The translations under genes and the position numbers were made by a program. From NCBI GenBank assembly GCA_965115825.1, contig OZ220464.1, positions 2,790,001 to 2,854,000 of the forward strand: a DNA stretch of 64,000 bases, in the 5' to 3' direction. Source of the stretch: Bin87 sp965115825. GTDB taxonomy: Bacteria; Chloroflexota; Dehalococcoidia; Lucifugimonadales; UBA3495. Under the pieces are notes generated by a model. The model did not search any database and was not told where the DNA came from. It saw nothing but the letters and a program-made list of their open reading frames with translations. This document shows, one piece after another, positions 23,906-32,332 of the stretch. Numbering within the stretch: position 1 is the stretch's first letter; the number at the start of each line of letters is the position of its first letter.

Positions 23906-25492
23906 TCAGGATCTGGCAGTGGCATAGGGCAGGTGCTCGCCGATGTAGCCGACGATGAAGGTGTCGGTTACGTCGTCCTTGTCGAAGTAAATTTGCAGGC
24001 CGCTGCTGGATCCCTGGTAGGTGAGGTGTCGGGTAATGGTTACGTGTCGCTCATTTTCCTGGTCGCTGAAAGAGCGCTTTGCGCCGTAGAGGGACATGGT
24101 GGCTTCGGATTCGTCATCGGCGTGTTTCCAGCCGGTGATCTGGGTGAAGTAATTGTCCCAGGGGCCGATGGCGCCGTTTGGGGTGTTGTACCAGGCTCGG
24201 GCCAGTTTGTTGATGGCTTCGAGGGCGGCGACGATTTCTACGCCGTTGGGGCGGGGCTTGCCGTAGTTGGCCAAGGCCTTGTCGCAGTTGGTCAGGAAGC
24301 GCAGTTTGGGGAACCGTTCCGGGTCGGCGATGGCGTCTATCACGGTGTTGTGGCGGTTGCCGTTGATGGGAGATTCCGGATCCGCGTTGGCGTTCCGGTC
24401 GCCGCTTTGCTCTGCGTCGGGTTGGCTGTTGGCGTCGTAGGACGGTTCGTATTGGGCCAGGCGTTCGCGGAGTTCGGCGATGGCGGTTTCGGCTTCCTGG
24501 AGTTTATCCTCCAGGGTATTAATGCGCTGTTGAGCCGCTATGCTCATTGAGCCGGGGGATGCGTCGGCGCCCAATTCGCCAAGCGCTTCGGCCGCATCTG
24601 TGACGTCGTTGGTCATTGAAAGCAAGGATTGGGAAACCGACGCCTGCAAGGATACCCTTTCCAGCAGATGCAGCAAAGTAATGACATTGCTCCCGAGCAG
24701 CTCGTCGGCAATCCGTTCCCGTTCCTCGTGGATGAGCGCCGCTGCCGGTTCGGGGTCGGTTTGCGTCATGCGCAGGCGGTTGCCGTCGGCGTCGGGATAG
24801 CGGGAAAAGAGGGCAATCTTTGCATGGATCCAATCGGGGAGTTGGTCGATAGGCAGGTGGCGGCTCAATGCCAGCTGCTGGGATGCGCTGATGGGGACGA
24901 CGACGGCCCAGCCTCCCTGCGCGTCGGCCAGTTCACGGAGCTCGGCATCCTGCTGCCCGTCTTCCGTCAGGACGATGGCAGAATCGTGGACGCCGGAAAA
25001 CAGGTCGTCAATGGCTGCGATGGGTTGGGCGTCATCGGGCCGGGCGTCGGCGTGGGTGCGGTCGGAGCTGATGGAGTCGATGGCGCGCTCGAGGCCGGCG
25101 GGGCCGGCTTTGTCGTCCCAGGGGAGTTCGGCGTGAGCGAGGGCATCGGGCAGGAAGGCCATAGCGATGCAGTGCGCGCCCGGCTGCTCCGTTTCGGGAT
25201 AAGCGTAAGTGATGATGCAGCCGTAGTAGGGCTCGGCGCCGGCGGGAGCATAACTCGCGGCGACCAGGCGCATTTGCTTAAACTCGCCGCCGTCCAGCTT
25301 GATGACGCGGATGGACAGGGTCATTTCGTCGTTATGCCATTCGCGGACGGGCAAGGAGCCGCGCAATTGCTTGTCGGCCTGGCTTTTGTAGGCGCCGGCG
25401 TGGGAGACGGCCCAATCGCGGGCCAGGCGGTCGGCGTTGCGAAGCTGGCTGCGGCCGGTCAGGGGAACGGATCGTTGGATGATGCTGGTCAT
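23906..25492 (-). CDS. Hypothetical 528-residue protein with central coiled coil
   Basis: I do not recognise the family. No signal peptide or membrane helix is visible. Residues 1-240 are a mixed alpha/beta region. About 245-345 is helical, with a coiled-coil stretch INTLEDKLQEAETAIAELRE. The C-terminal 150 residues contain a domain ending YFDKDDVTDTFIVGYIGEHL, a strand-rich ending I have the impression of seeing behind varied N-terminal modules in other bacterial proteins. TATAAT lies on the minus strand at 25539-25534, about 40 bases before the start. It is followed downstream only by a convergent gene. Confidence 0.65.
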   Translation of the reverse strand: MTSIIQRSVPLTGRSQLRNADRLARDWAVSHAGAYKSQADKQLRGSLPVREWHNDEMTLSIRVIKLDGGEFKQMRLVAASYAPAGAEPYYGCIITYAYPETEQPGAHCIAMAFLPDALAHAELPWDDKAGPAGLERAIDSISSDRTHADARPDDAQPIAAIDDLFSGVHDSAIVLTEDGQQDAELRELADAQGGWAVVVPISASQQLALSRHLPIDQLPDWIHAKIALFSRYPDADGNRLRMTQTDPEPAAALIHEERERIADELLGSNVITLLHLLERVSLQASVSQSLLSMTNDVTDAAEALGELGADASPGSMSIAAQQRINTLEDKLQEAETAIAELRERLAQYEPSYDANSQPDAEQSGDRNANADPESPINGNRHNTVIDAIADPERFPKLRFLTNCDKALANYGKPRPNGVEIVAALEAINKLARAWYNTPNGAIGPWDNYFTQITGWKHADDESEATMSLYGAKRSFSDQENERHVTITRHLTYQGSSSGLQIYFDKDDVTDTFIVGYIGEHLPYATARS

Positions 25493-25623
25493 TGGGTTGG
25501 CCTCACGGCGCGGGATGCAGGGTTAGGGAGACCATTATAATCTATTCGGCTGACCGAACGCGCGTCGCTCCGGGCTGCCGGTCGGCGCGTGATATGGCTG
25601 CGGGAGAGGTGAGGGATTGCCCC

Positions 25624-25686
25624 ATGGCGCTACCCGACCCTATGACGTTTGTCAGCTTTAGGCGCCCGTTCCATCGGGCCGACTAG
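25624..25686 (+). pseudogene. Relic of the 5' end of an LLM oxidoreductase gene
   Basis: A 20-codon frame MALPDPMTFVSFRRPFHRAD matches the first 20 residues of the LLM enzyme at 28822 in 13 positions, with matching DNA (ATGGCGCTACCCGACC against ATGGCTTTACCCGACC), then hits TAG. A purine-rich GAGGTGAGGG precedes the ATG as in the intact gene. It is best read as a leftover of a duplication or of an insertion near the methyltransferase gene. Confidence 0.6.
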
Positions 25687-25737
25687 AACCTGCTGGCGCA
25701 GTGCTGCGCAAAGCTTGCGTCTGCGTGGGGCTGCTGG

Positions 25738-27294
25738 TTAGGCTATTGTCATTCGGGTTTGCGTGTTGCCTACGAAGTAGCGCGGGTCAACGGGCGGCAG
25801 TTTGGGGCGCGCCCGCTTGGTCAGCATTTCCTGGACGCTCAACACCTGCATCCGAGGGTAACGCTCGCCGCGCAGGGTTACATCGCCCTGCTGGCGGGCA
25901 TAGACTCGCAGCGATTCGTTGGGCGGGTACAGCGTTACCATCAGCGGACATGGGGGCTTTGACTTTCCGGTTCTGCCACTCGGTTTGGACGCCGAGCAGC
26001 TTCTGCATATCGGGGCGGCCGATCTGGCCCTGGTGCATCTTGACCTGGATGGGGATGACTTCCCCGCGCTCGGTGAAATAGCGGGCGTCCACGCCGCCAT
26101 CGCCGATTTTCTTGCCGTTGGGGACGGCGTTGAGCAGGCCGGCCACTTTGTCCTCGGCCCAGGCCCAGCCGGGCAGCCCGTCTTCGGCGTCGGATTCGTG
26201 CTTCAATGCCCGTTGCTCAAAGTCTGCCCATTCGTAGTCTTCCCAGCCCATCTTGTGAACGACGGGCGTGGCCGCGCCGCCCCGGGAGGTCAGCCGCTGC
26301 TCCATAACCCGCACGGCGATGGCGCTTACGTCAATGCCCAGGTACTTGCGGCCCAGCTTGGCGGCGGCGTCCGCTGCCGTGCCACAGCCGCAGAACGGGT
26401 CGAGCACCAAGTCGCCCTCGTTGCTGCTGGCGCTGATGATGCGCTCCAGCAGGGCCAGGGGTTTTTGGGTGGGGTAGCCGACGCGCTCCGGATCAGTGGA
26501 GCCAATGTATGGCAAATCCCATACGTCACGCATATTTACTAGATTATAGACACCCTGCTCGTCCTCATAAAACTCTGCCGTACCGGCACCGTAATTGATA
26601 GTTCCAGGGCGACGACTTTTTGACTTTGTGTAGGCTTTCTCCTTTTGGACGTTGAAGTGCCAGCCAGCACCTTTAGAGTAATACAACAGAACATCATGCT
26701 TTTTAGAGAACTGCCTCCTGCTGGAACCGCCTGTACGGTAACTCCATATAATTTCGTTCCGGAACCACTTTTCGCCAAAGGTTACGTCCAGTAAAATACG
26801 CAGGTAAGCATTGGCGTTGGGGTCGCAGTGGAGGTAGATGCTGCCAGTGGGTTTGAGGACTCGGTACAGCTCGACCAGGCGTCGGCCCATGAACAGCGCA
26901 TAGGCGGCCATTGGGGATGTATCGCCGCTGACCAGGCGGACGGCGTTGATGGCGTTCCGGAGCGGCCCTTCTTGCAGCCGCTGGTACTGCGTTCGCTCTG
27001 TACCGTCCACCGCCAGATGTCCCGCAGTTGGGCGTCAACGCTGCCCTTATCACCAAACGCGGCGACGTAGTTGTGGTTGCTGTTGAACGGCGGGTCGAGG
27101 TAAATCAGGTCGACGCATTCGTCGGGCAGTTCCCTGAGGATGTCGAGGTTGTCGCCGCAGACCAGCGCGTTGCCGGTCAGGTAGCGGTGATTAGAACTGA
27201 CATTCGGGGGGGGGGGGGTAGGCTTAATCGACCGCCTGTTTCGCTGGGCGGCGGTCGGTTTAGCCCCGGACTTGCGGCGGGCGCGGGGCGGCAT
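25738..27294 (-). pseudogene. DNA methyltransferase fused to a nuclease-like domain, frame-broken, with poly-G tract
   Basis: Reading from 27294, the first frame contains GNALVCGDNLDILRELPDEC and the DPPFNS catalytic motif IV. A one-base shift near 27010 moves to the second frame, which holds the Mod-like GSIYLHCDPNANAYL, YPTQKPLALLERI and the SAM motif DPFCGCGT. Then follows GDGGVDARYF...IPIQVK, a PD-(D/E)xK-like restriction domain. A second shift near 25945 restores the usual C-terminus (LYPPNESLRVYA... to TRMTIA). The order of motif IV before motif I is that of beta-class N4/N6 methyltransferases. A run of 13 G at 27206-27218 lies within codons 25-30 and is currently in frame. GGGAG precedes the start. 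Confidence 0.8.
27206..27218 (+). repeat. Poly-G(13) homopolymer in a methyltransferase 5' coding region
   Basis: Thirteen consecutive G (C on the coding strand) encode a Pro run near codons 26-30. It is the only homopolymer of this length that I see in the window. Such tracts in early codons of restriction-modification genes are classic slipped-strand phase-variation switches. Confidence 0.85.
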
Positions 27295-27469
27295 TTGTGC
27301 AATCTCCCGGTATTTTGCGTATCACAGGCTGTTATGCCACATTAGTACCAAATAAGGCCGTCTGCGTCAAGCGGCGCTGCAATCATAGAGCCAGACGCGC
27401 TCTCGTCAGATTTTTGCACGAAACCAAAGGCCGTCCGTCCGCAGCTAGCGCCGCCGCCGAAACGACTGG

Positions 27470-27475
27470 TATAAT
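27470..27475 (+). promoter_or_regulatory. -10-like TATAAT
   Basis: TATAAT followed by GCC lies 56 bases before the coiled-coil gene at 27532. No clear -35 box is visible. Confidence 0.35.
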
Positions 27476-27531
27476 GCCAGTACAAAGGCCAGAACGCTTT
27501 ACTACACAGACCATACTCGGGCAACCCTATC

Positions 27532-28476
27532 ATGACCACTGCGATTGACAGCGCCGAGCGCGCTCGTTTCCTCCAAGCCCTGCGCAGCGTACCGGACTTC
27601 CGCGATGAAGTCCGCAGCTTACTGCTGGGCGAAGAGTTGCTCCGGCTCCCGGAACGCTTCGCTCAGTTCGTAGAGAGGGTCGATGCCTTCATCATCAAGG
27701 TCGATGCCTTCATCGCGGCCCAGCAGGAGTTCAACGCACAGGTTGCGACCCGGCTAGACGGGGTTGATGACTTCATAGCGAGCCAGAAGGAATTCAACGC
27801 CCGGGTCGATGACTTCATAGCGAGCCAGAAGGAGATCAACGCGAGCCAGAAGGAATTCAACACCCGAGTCGATGACTTCATAGCGAGCCAAAAGGAGGTC
27901 AACGCGAGCCAGAAGGAATTCAACGCGAGCCAGAAGGAATTCAACGCGAGCCAAAAGGAATTCAACGCGAGCCAAAAGGAGATCAACGCCCGGGTTGCGG
28001 CCCGGCTAGACAGCATGGACAATAGGATACAGCGGATCACCGATGACTTGGGCGACTTGAAAGGGCACGTCGCCGGACGCATTGCCCGCGAAATAGCCGA
28101 CAACATCGCAGAAGACTTTGGCTTCAAAATGCTCGCAGTCCTCACCCGCAACGACCTCCGGCAGATGCTGAATCAGCACAGTCCCGATGACATCAGTCGT
28201 GGAGACCGACTGAGCTTCTATGTAGCCGACCTGGTAGGCAAGGTACTGGACCAAGACGGCAAGGAGCTGTACCTGACGCTCGAGGCGTCTTACACGGCAG
28301 ATCGGAGGGATACTGACCGCGCTGTCAGAAACGCCGAATTCGTCACGAGGTTCACCGGCTTACCCGCCGTGCCAGCCATTGCCAGCCGGCAGAATGACCA
28401 CGAGGTACAGGAGCTGGTGGAAACCGGCGCCGTACTGTGGCACCAATTCAGCCCACAGGAACTTAGCCCGGAATAA
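27532..28476 (+). CDS. Coiled-coil protein with PD-(D/E)xK-like C-terminal domain, member 1
   Basis: In this 314-residue protein, residues 1-45 form a small helical region, about 50-165 a coiled coil made of near-identical heptads (ASQKEFN) and 14-mers (VDDFIASQKEFNAR), and 170-314 a globular domain. The globular part has FYVADLVGKVLDQDGKELYL followed by TLEAS and a helix DRAVRNAEFVTRFTG, the spacing expected for the D...ExK/ExS core of a restriction-like fold (COG5493/DUF3782-type). The usual catalytic Lys is replaced, so nuclease activity is doubtful. A second protein of the same design is at 32333-33280. The 21-bp DNA repeats in the coiled coil should make length variable. Confidence 0.7.
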   Translation: MTTAIDSAERARFLQALRSVPDFRDEVRSLLLGEELLRLPERFAQFVERVDAFIIKVDAFIAAQQEFNAQVATRLDGVDDFIASQKEFNARVDDFIASQKEINASQKEFNTRVDDFIASQKEVNASQKEFNASQKEFNASQKEFNASQKEINARVAARLDSMDNRIQRITDDLGDLKGHVAGRIAREIADNIAEDFGFKMLAVLTRNDLRQMLNQHSPDDISRGDRLSFYVADLVGKVLDQDGKELYLTLEASYTADRRDTDRAVRNAEFVTRFTGLPAVPAIASRQNDHEVQELVETGAVLWHQFSPQELSPE

Positions 28477-28502
28477 CCGCCACAGCGCGTTACAAAGCAG
28501 CG

Positions 28503-28528
28503 AGCCCCGCCGAAACGCGAGGCTTTTT
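28503..28528 (+). terminator. Rho-independent terminator after the coiled-coil gene
   Basis: AGCCCCGC / GCGAGGCT forms an 8-bp stem with one mismatch around CGAAAC and is followed by TTTTT, 26 bases after the stop at 28476. Confidence 0.65.
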
Positions 28529-28821
28529 ATATTCCCAGCACCCCGCAAGGCAATCATCCAACAAGGCGTGTCAAGCCGATGATTGCCAGCGGCGCATTGC
28601 AAACGGATACGCGGTCTCCCCGTAGGCCGCGTGGCTTGCCGCCGCAGCGTATCGCCCATATAATGCGGCTAACCGAGATTTTTCAGCGAGCTCATTCTCG
28701 CCGGCGGGCTGCCGTCGCATTGCCGGTCGTCGCCGGCAGGCTTGACCCGGCCCATTCGCAAGCTGCGGGCGCGCCTTTGCCCCGTCGCATCAGCCCGGCG
28801 CATCAGGAGGAGGATTTCCCT
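28529..28821. other. Intergenic region without a gene
   Basis: About 290 bases between the terminator and the LLM gene. A long open frame covers part of it only as an upstream extension of the LLM gene. I see no promoter motif or hairpin that I can defend. Confidence 0.5.
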
Positions 28822-29994
28822 ATGGCTTTACCCGACCGTATGAAGTTTGGCATCTTTATGGGCCCGTTCCATCGGGCCGGTGAGAATCCGACGCTGGCGC
28901 TGGAACGCGACCTGGAGCTGGTGCAGTGGCTGGATTATCTGGGATTTGACGAGGCCTGGATTGGCGAGCATCACAGCGCCGGCTGGGAAATCATCTCCTC
29001 GCCGGAGATTTTCATAGGCGTGGCGGCCGACCGCACCAAGCACATCAAGCTGGGCACCGGCGTGGTCAGCCTGCCCTATCACCATCCCTTTATGGTGGCC
29101 AACTGGATGACCCAGCTGGATCACATGACCCGAGGCCGGGTGATGCTGGGCGTCGGGCCCGGCGCGCTGCCCGGCGACGCCTATATGATGGGTATTGACC
29201 CCACCAAGCAGCGGCTGCGGATGGACGAAGCGCTGGGCGTCATTATGCGCCTGTTCAAGGAGAAGGAACCGATTACCCACGAAAGCGACTGGTTCGTGAT
29301 GCAGGAAGCCATGTTGCAGCTGCGTCCCTACCAGACGCCCCACATGCCCGTCTCGGTGGCGTCGGTGCAGACGCCTTCGGGCGTGGCGCTGGCCGGCAAG
29401 CACGGCGCATCGGTGCTGACGATTACAACGCCCAGAGATCCCAAGATGCCACAGGGCGCCGACCTGAAGGAACTGTGGGACATCTGCGAGGAATCGGCGG
29501 CGGAGCACAGCCAAACGGTTGACCGCTTTGACTGGCGCCTGGTGCTGCCGGTGCACCTGGCCGATACCCGGAAAGAGGCATTTGAGCAGGCCCGCATCGG
29601 CGCGGGACGCTATCAGCGCGAGTATTTTGAGCACACCATGGGACGTCCGCAGGTGGTGGACGGGCCGCCGGAGAAAATCATCGACGTGATGGCGGAGCGC
29701 GGCGCGTGGATTATCGGCACGCCGGACGACTGCATTGAGGGCATCAAACGGCTGGAAGAGCGCAGCGGCGGGTTCGGCGCGTTTATGGTGCAGACGGTGG
29801 ACTGGGCGGCCCGGGAGCATATGCTGCACAGCTACGAACTGATTGCCCGCCACGTGATGCCGCACTTCCAGGGCAGCGCGGACGCCGCCGTCACCTCTAA
29901 CCGGTGGGCTTACGAGCGGCGCGAAACCCTCCAGGCCGGCCGGACGCGGGCGCTGGACCGGGCGCGGGAGGCTTACGTCGGCAGAGGCGCATAA
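28822..29994 (+). CDS. LLM-class flavin-dependent oxidoreductase, member 1
   Basis: The 390-residue luciferase-like TIM-barrel protein starts MALPDRMKFGIFMGPFHRAG. It shows GFDEAWIGEHHSAGWEIISS, LGTGVVSLPYHHPFMVA and TRGRVMLGVGPGALPGD, conserved strands that bind FMN or F420 and the substrate. The later GTPDDCIEGIKRLEERSGGF is the family's C-terminal cofactor-side motif. The length and TxGR-GVGPGALPGD loop are like alkanal monooxygenase-type enzymes of the bacterial luciferase group. GGAGGAGGA precedes the ATG at 28822, which decides the start against a longer frame. The substrate is unknown. A 20-codon relic of a similar start lies at 25624. Confidence 0.92.
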   Translation: MALPDRMKFGIFMGPFHRAGENPTLALERDLELVQWLDYLGFDEAWIGEHHSAGWEIISSPEIFIGVAADRTKHIKLGTGVVSLPYHHPFMVANWMTQLDHMTRGRVMLGVGPGALPGDAYMMGIDPTKQRLRMDEALGVIMRLFKEKEPITHESDWFVMQEAMLQLRPYQTPHMPVSVASVQTPSGVALAGKHGASVLTITTPRDPKMPQGADLKELWDICEESAAEHSQTVDRFDWRLVLPVHLADTRKEAFEQARIGAGRYQREYFEHTMGRPQVVDGPPEKIIDVMAERGAWIIGTPDDCIEGIKRLEERSGGFGAFMVQTVDWAAREHMLHSYELIARHVMPHFQGSADAAVTSNRWAYERRETLQAGRTRALDRAREAYVGRGA

Positions 29995-30173
29995 GGTCTG
30001 ACGCAGGGAACTTCGCAGCGTTCCGTCAGCAGGGTTGGCCGCCGGTTCAACGGCAGGCCGGCGGCAACCCCGCAAAGGGAGGCGTAAGATGAGTTTCTGG
30101 GATGACATCTATGAGCTGAGCGATAAGGGGCTGATGCCAAATGATATGGGCGCGTAGCCATCTGCGTCAGACC
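29995..30173. repeat. 12-bp inverted repeat flanking a mini-ORF
   Basis: GGTCTGACGCAG (29995-30006) and its exact complement CTGCGTCAGACC (30162-30173) enclose 155 bases that contain a 22-codon frame. The left arm starts directly after the LLM stop codon. It could be a relic of a small mobile element or a long stem that ends the LLM transcript. Confidence 0.6.
30089..30157 (+). CDS. Small 22-residue ORF with a strong ribosome binding site
   Basis: The frame encodes MSFWDDIYELSDKGLMPNDM followed by GA. GGGAGG lies at ideal spacing before the ATG. The amphipathic, acidic start looks like the beginning of a longer protein, so it may be the surviving N-terminus of a deleted gene. Alternatively it is a genuine small protein. 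It lies inside the inverted repeat at 29995-30173. Confidence 0.4.
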   Translation: MSFWDDIYELSDKGLMPNDMGA

Positions 30174-30199
30174 AGATAATCATTGCTGCTGCCATAGTT

Positions 30200-30205
30200 T
30201 ATAAT
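30200..30205 (+). promoter_or_regulatory. -10-like TATAAT
   Basis: TATAAT lies 76 bases before the double-esterase start at 30282, without a recognisable -35 box. Confidence 0.35.
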
Positions 30206-30281
30206 TGTCCGTTAGCTACTTCTGATGGCAAGATAATCGCGCATCCCGACGCGCGAACGATTCACTAGTGGAGGCCCTACC

Positions 30282-32243
30282 ATGCCACTGCATCCGCAAG
30301 CGCAACAGGTTATTGAGGCGACCCGCGCCCTGGGCCTGCCGCCCAATCACACCGTTTCGCCCGCCGAGGCGCGGGCTAACGCCGCGAAGCGTCCTCGAGG
30401 GCCGGGCCCCGAGGTGGGAAAGGTGGAGAACCGAAGCGTCCCCGGGCCGGCCGGCGACGTGCCGGTGCGCATCTACACGCCGGAGGGGAATGGCCCGTTT
30501 CCCATACTGGTGTGGTATCACGGCGGCGGCTGGGTCGTCGGCGACCTGGAATCGGCGGACGGCACGGCGCGGCATCTGTGCGTTGGGGCGCGCAGCGTGG
30601 TGGTGTCGGTGGACTACCGGCTGGCTCCGGAGGCCAGGTATCCCGAACCGCTGGATGACTGTTACGCGGCCACCCTGTGGGCCAGCGAGTATGCCGAGGA
30701 GCTGGGCGGCGTTAGCGGGGTGGTGTCGGTGGGCGGAGACAGCGCCGGCGGCAACCTGGCCGCCGCCGTGAGCATCCGCGCCGCCGAAACCGGCGACGTG
30801 CGCGTCAGCCACCAGCTGCTGGTCTATCCCGTTACGGACGCCAGGTTTGACACTGGGTCTTACATTGACAACGCCACCGGCTACAACCTGGAACGGGACG
30901 GCATGATCTGGTACTGGGAGCAGTATCTGGCGGATCCGGCGCAGGCGTCGGACCCGCAGGTGGCGCCGCTGCGGCTGTCCGCAGACTTTGAGGGGATGGA
31001 CGACCTGGCGCAGGCGCTGGTGATTACGGCGGAGTATGACCCGCTGCGGGACGAAGGCGAAGCCTACGGCCGGCATCTGAACGATTTGGGAGCGCCGGCG
31101 CAGGTGAATCGCTACGACGGCATGATCCACGGCTTTTTCAGCATGGCCGGCGTGATGGACACGGCGCGGACGGCGATGGACGACGCCTGCGAATTTCTGC
31201 GCGGCGCCGTGGACGATATGACGGAAGAGTATTTCCACCAGCAGGAGGGCGACCCGGCGGCGATGCGCCGGCTGCTTGATCCCCAGGCGGCAGAAGCGCT
31301 GGCGGCGCTGGAATCGCAGGGTATCAAGGCCTTCCAGGATATGGATGTGCGCGAGTGCCGGGAAGCGATGAACAACCGGCCCAGGCCGCAGGGGCCGGCA
31401 GTGGGAAAGGTGGAAGACCGCATCATTATGAACGAACACGGCAAGGAGCCGGGCGAGGTGCCCATCCGCATCTACACGCCGGCGACGGGCGGCCCCTGGG
31501 GTACGCTGGTGTGGTATCACGGCGGCGGCTGGGTCATTGGCAACGTGGAGACGGCTGACGCTACGGCGCGGGAGCTGTGCGTAGGCGCCAACTGCGTGGT
31601 GGTGTCGGTGGATTACCGACTGGCGCCGGAGCACAAGTTCCCTACGCCGTTTGAGGACTGCCTGACGGCGACGATGTGGGCCATGGCCAACGCCGAGTCG
31701 CTTGGCAGCCGTCCCGACGCCGTCGCGGTGGGCGGTGACAGCGCCGGGGGCAACCTGGCCGCCGCCGTGGCGCTGGCGCAGGACGACTTTCCCGTTCCGC
31801 TGGCCTTCCAGCTGCTGGTGTATCCGGTTACGGATTACGCCTATGACACCCGTTCCTACTCGGTGAACGGGCAGGGTATGTTCCTGGAAACGGCCAGTAT
31901 GCGCTGGTTCTGGAACCACTATGTGGACAGCTCCGACCTGTCGGGCTACAATATCTTCGCGTCGCCGCTGCGGGCGCGCCTGGATGCCAGCCTGCCGCCG
32001 GCTGTGGTGATAACCGCCGAGTTCGACCCACTGCGGGATGAGGGCGAAGCCTACGCCGCCGCGCTGGAAGAAGCGGGAGTTTCCACGACGCGCATCCGCT
32101 ACGATGGGGTGATTCACGGCTTCTTCGGGATGCCCCACGTCATTGACAAGGGCCGGCGGGCGTTGGATGCAGCCGGCGCCTCCCTGCGCGAGGCTTTCGC
32201 TGCGACGCTGGATCAGCCGGAGGTTGCGGCGGCGGATGACTGA
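30282..32243 (+). CDS. Double-domain alpha/beta hydrolase (two fused HSL-type esterases)
   Basis: The 653-residue protein is two complete hormone-sensitive-lipase-family esterases joined head to tail. Domain 1 (about 1-310) and domain 2 (about 325-640) each show the oxyanion motif WYHGGGWV, the nucleophile GGDSAGGNLAAA, the acid EYDPLRDEGEAY or EFDPLRDEGEAY, and the histidine IHGFF. So each has a full Ser-Asp-His triad. The halves are clearly homologous (VVSVDYRLAPE in both), which indicates internal duplication of a normal esterase of about 310 residues. No signal peptide is seen, so it should be cytoplasmic. A GTGGAGG site precedes the ATG. Confidence 0.92.
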   Translation: MPLHPQAQQVIEATRALGLPPNHTVSPAEARANAAKRPRGPGPEVGKVENRSVPGPAGDVPVRIYTPEGNGPFPILVWYHGGGWVVGDLESADGTARHLCVGARSVVVSVDYRLAPEARYPEPLDDCYAATLWASEYAEELGGVSGVVSVGGDSAGGNLAAAVSIRAAETGDVRVSHQLLVYPVTDARFDTGSYIDNATGYNLERDGMIWYWEQYLADPAQASDPQVAPLRLSADFEGMDDLAQALVITAEYDPLRDEGEAYGRHLNDLGAPAQVNRYDGMIHGFFSMAGVMDTARTAMDDACEFLRGAVDDMTEEYFHQQEGDPAAMRRLLDPQAAEALAALESQGIKAFQDMDVRECREAMNNRPRPQGPAVGKVEDRIIMNEHGKEPGEVPIRIYTPATGGPWGTLVWYHGGGWVIGNVETADATARELCVGANCVVVSVDYRLAPEHKFPTPFEDCLTATMWAMANAESLGSRPDAVAVGGDSAGGNLAAAVALAQDDFPVPLAFQLLVYPVTDYAYDTRSYSVNGQGMFLETASMRWFWNHYVDSSDLSGYNIFASPLRARLDASLPPAVVITAEFDPLRDEGEAYAAALEEAGVSTTRIRYDGVIHGFFGMPHVIDKGRRALDAAGASLREAFAATLDQPEVAAADD

Positions 32244-32296
32244 TGCGGCGCGACGGATGCCGGGCCGGACATCACCGGCCCGACTCGCGTCTATGC

Positions 32297-32302
32297 TAGA
32301 AT
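32297..32302 (+). promoter_or_regulatory. -10-like TAGAAT
   Basis: TAGAAT lies 30 bases before the GTG start at 32333, matching the pattern seen at several genes in this window. Confidence 0.3.
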
Positions 32303-32332
32303 GTTCTTACCTGACGAAAACGCGAGGCAATC

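Noticed and set aside
27306..27539. Short minus- and plus-strand frames between the methyltransferase and the coiled-coil gene
   Set aside because: No motif, no ribosome binding site; the region is the divergent promoter area.
30216..32138. 640-codon minus-strand open frame opposite the double esterase
   Set aside because: Arg/His/Pro-rich shadow of a gene with two complete catalytic triads.
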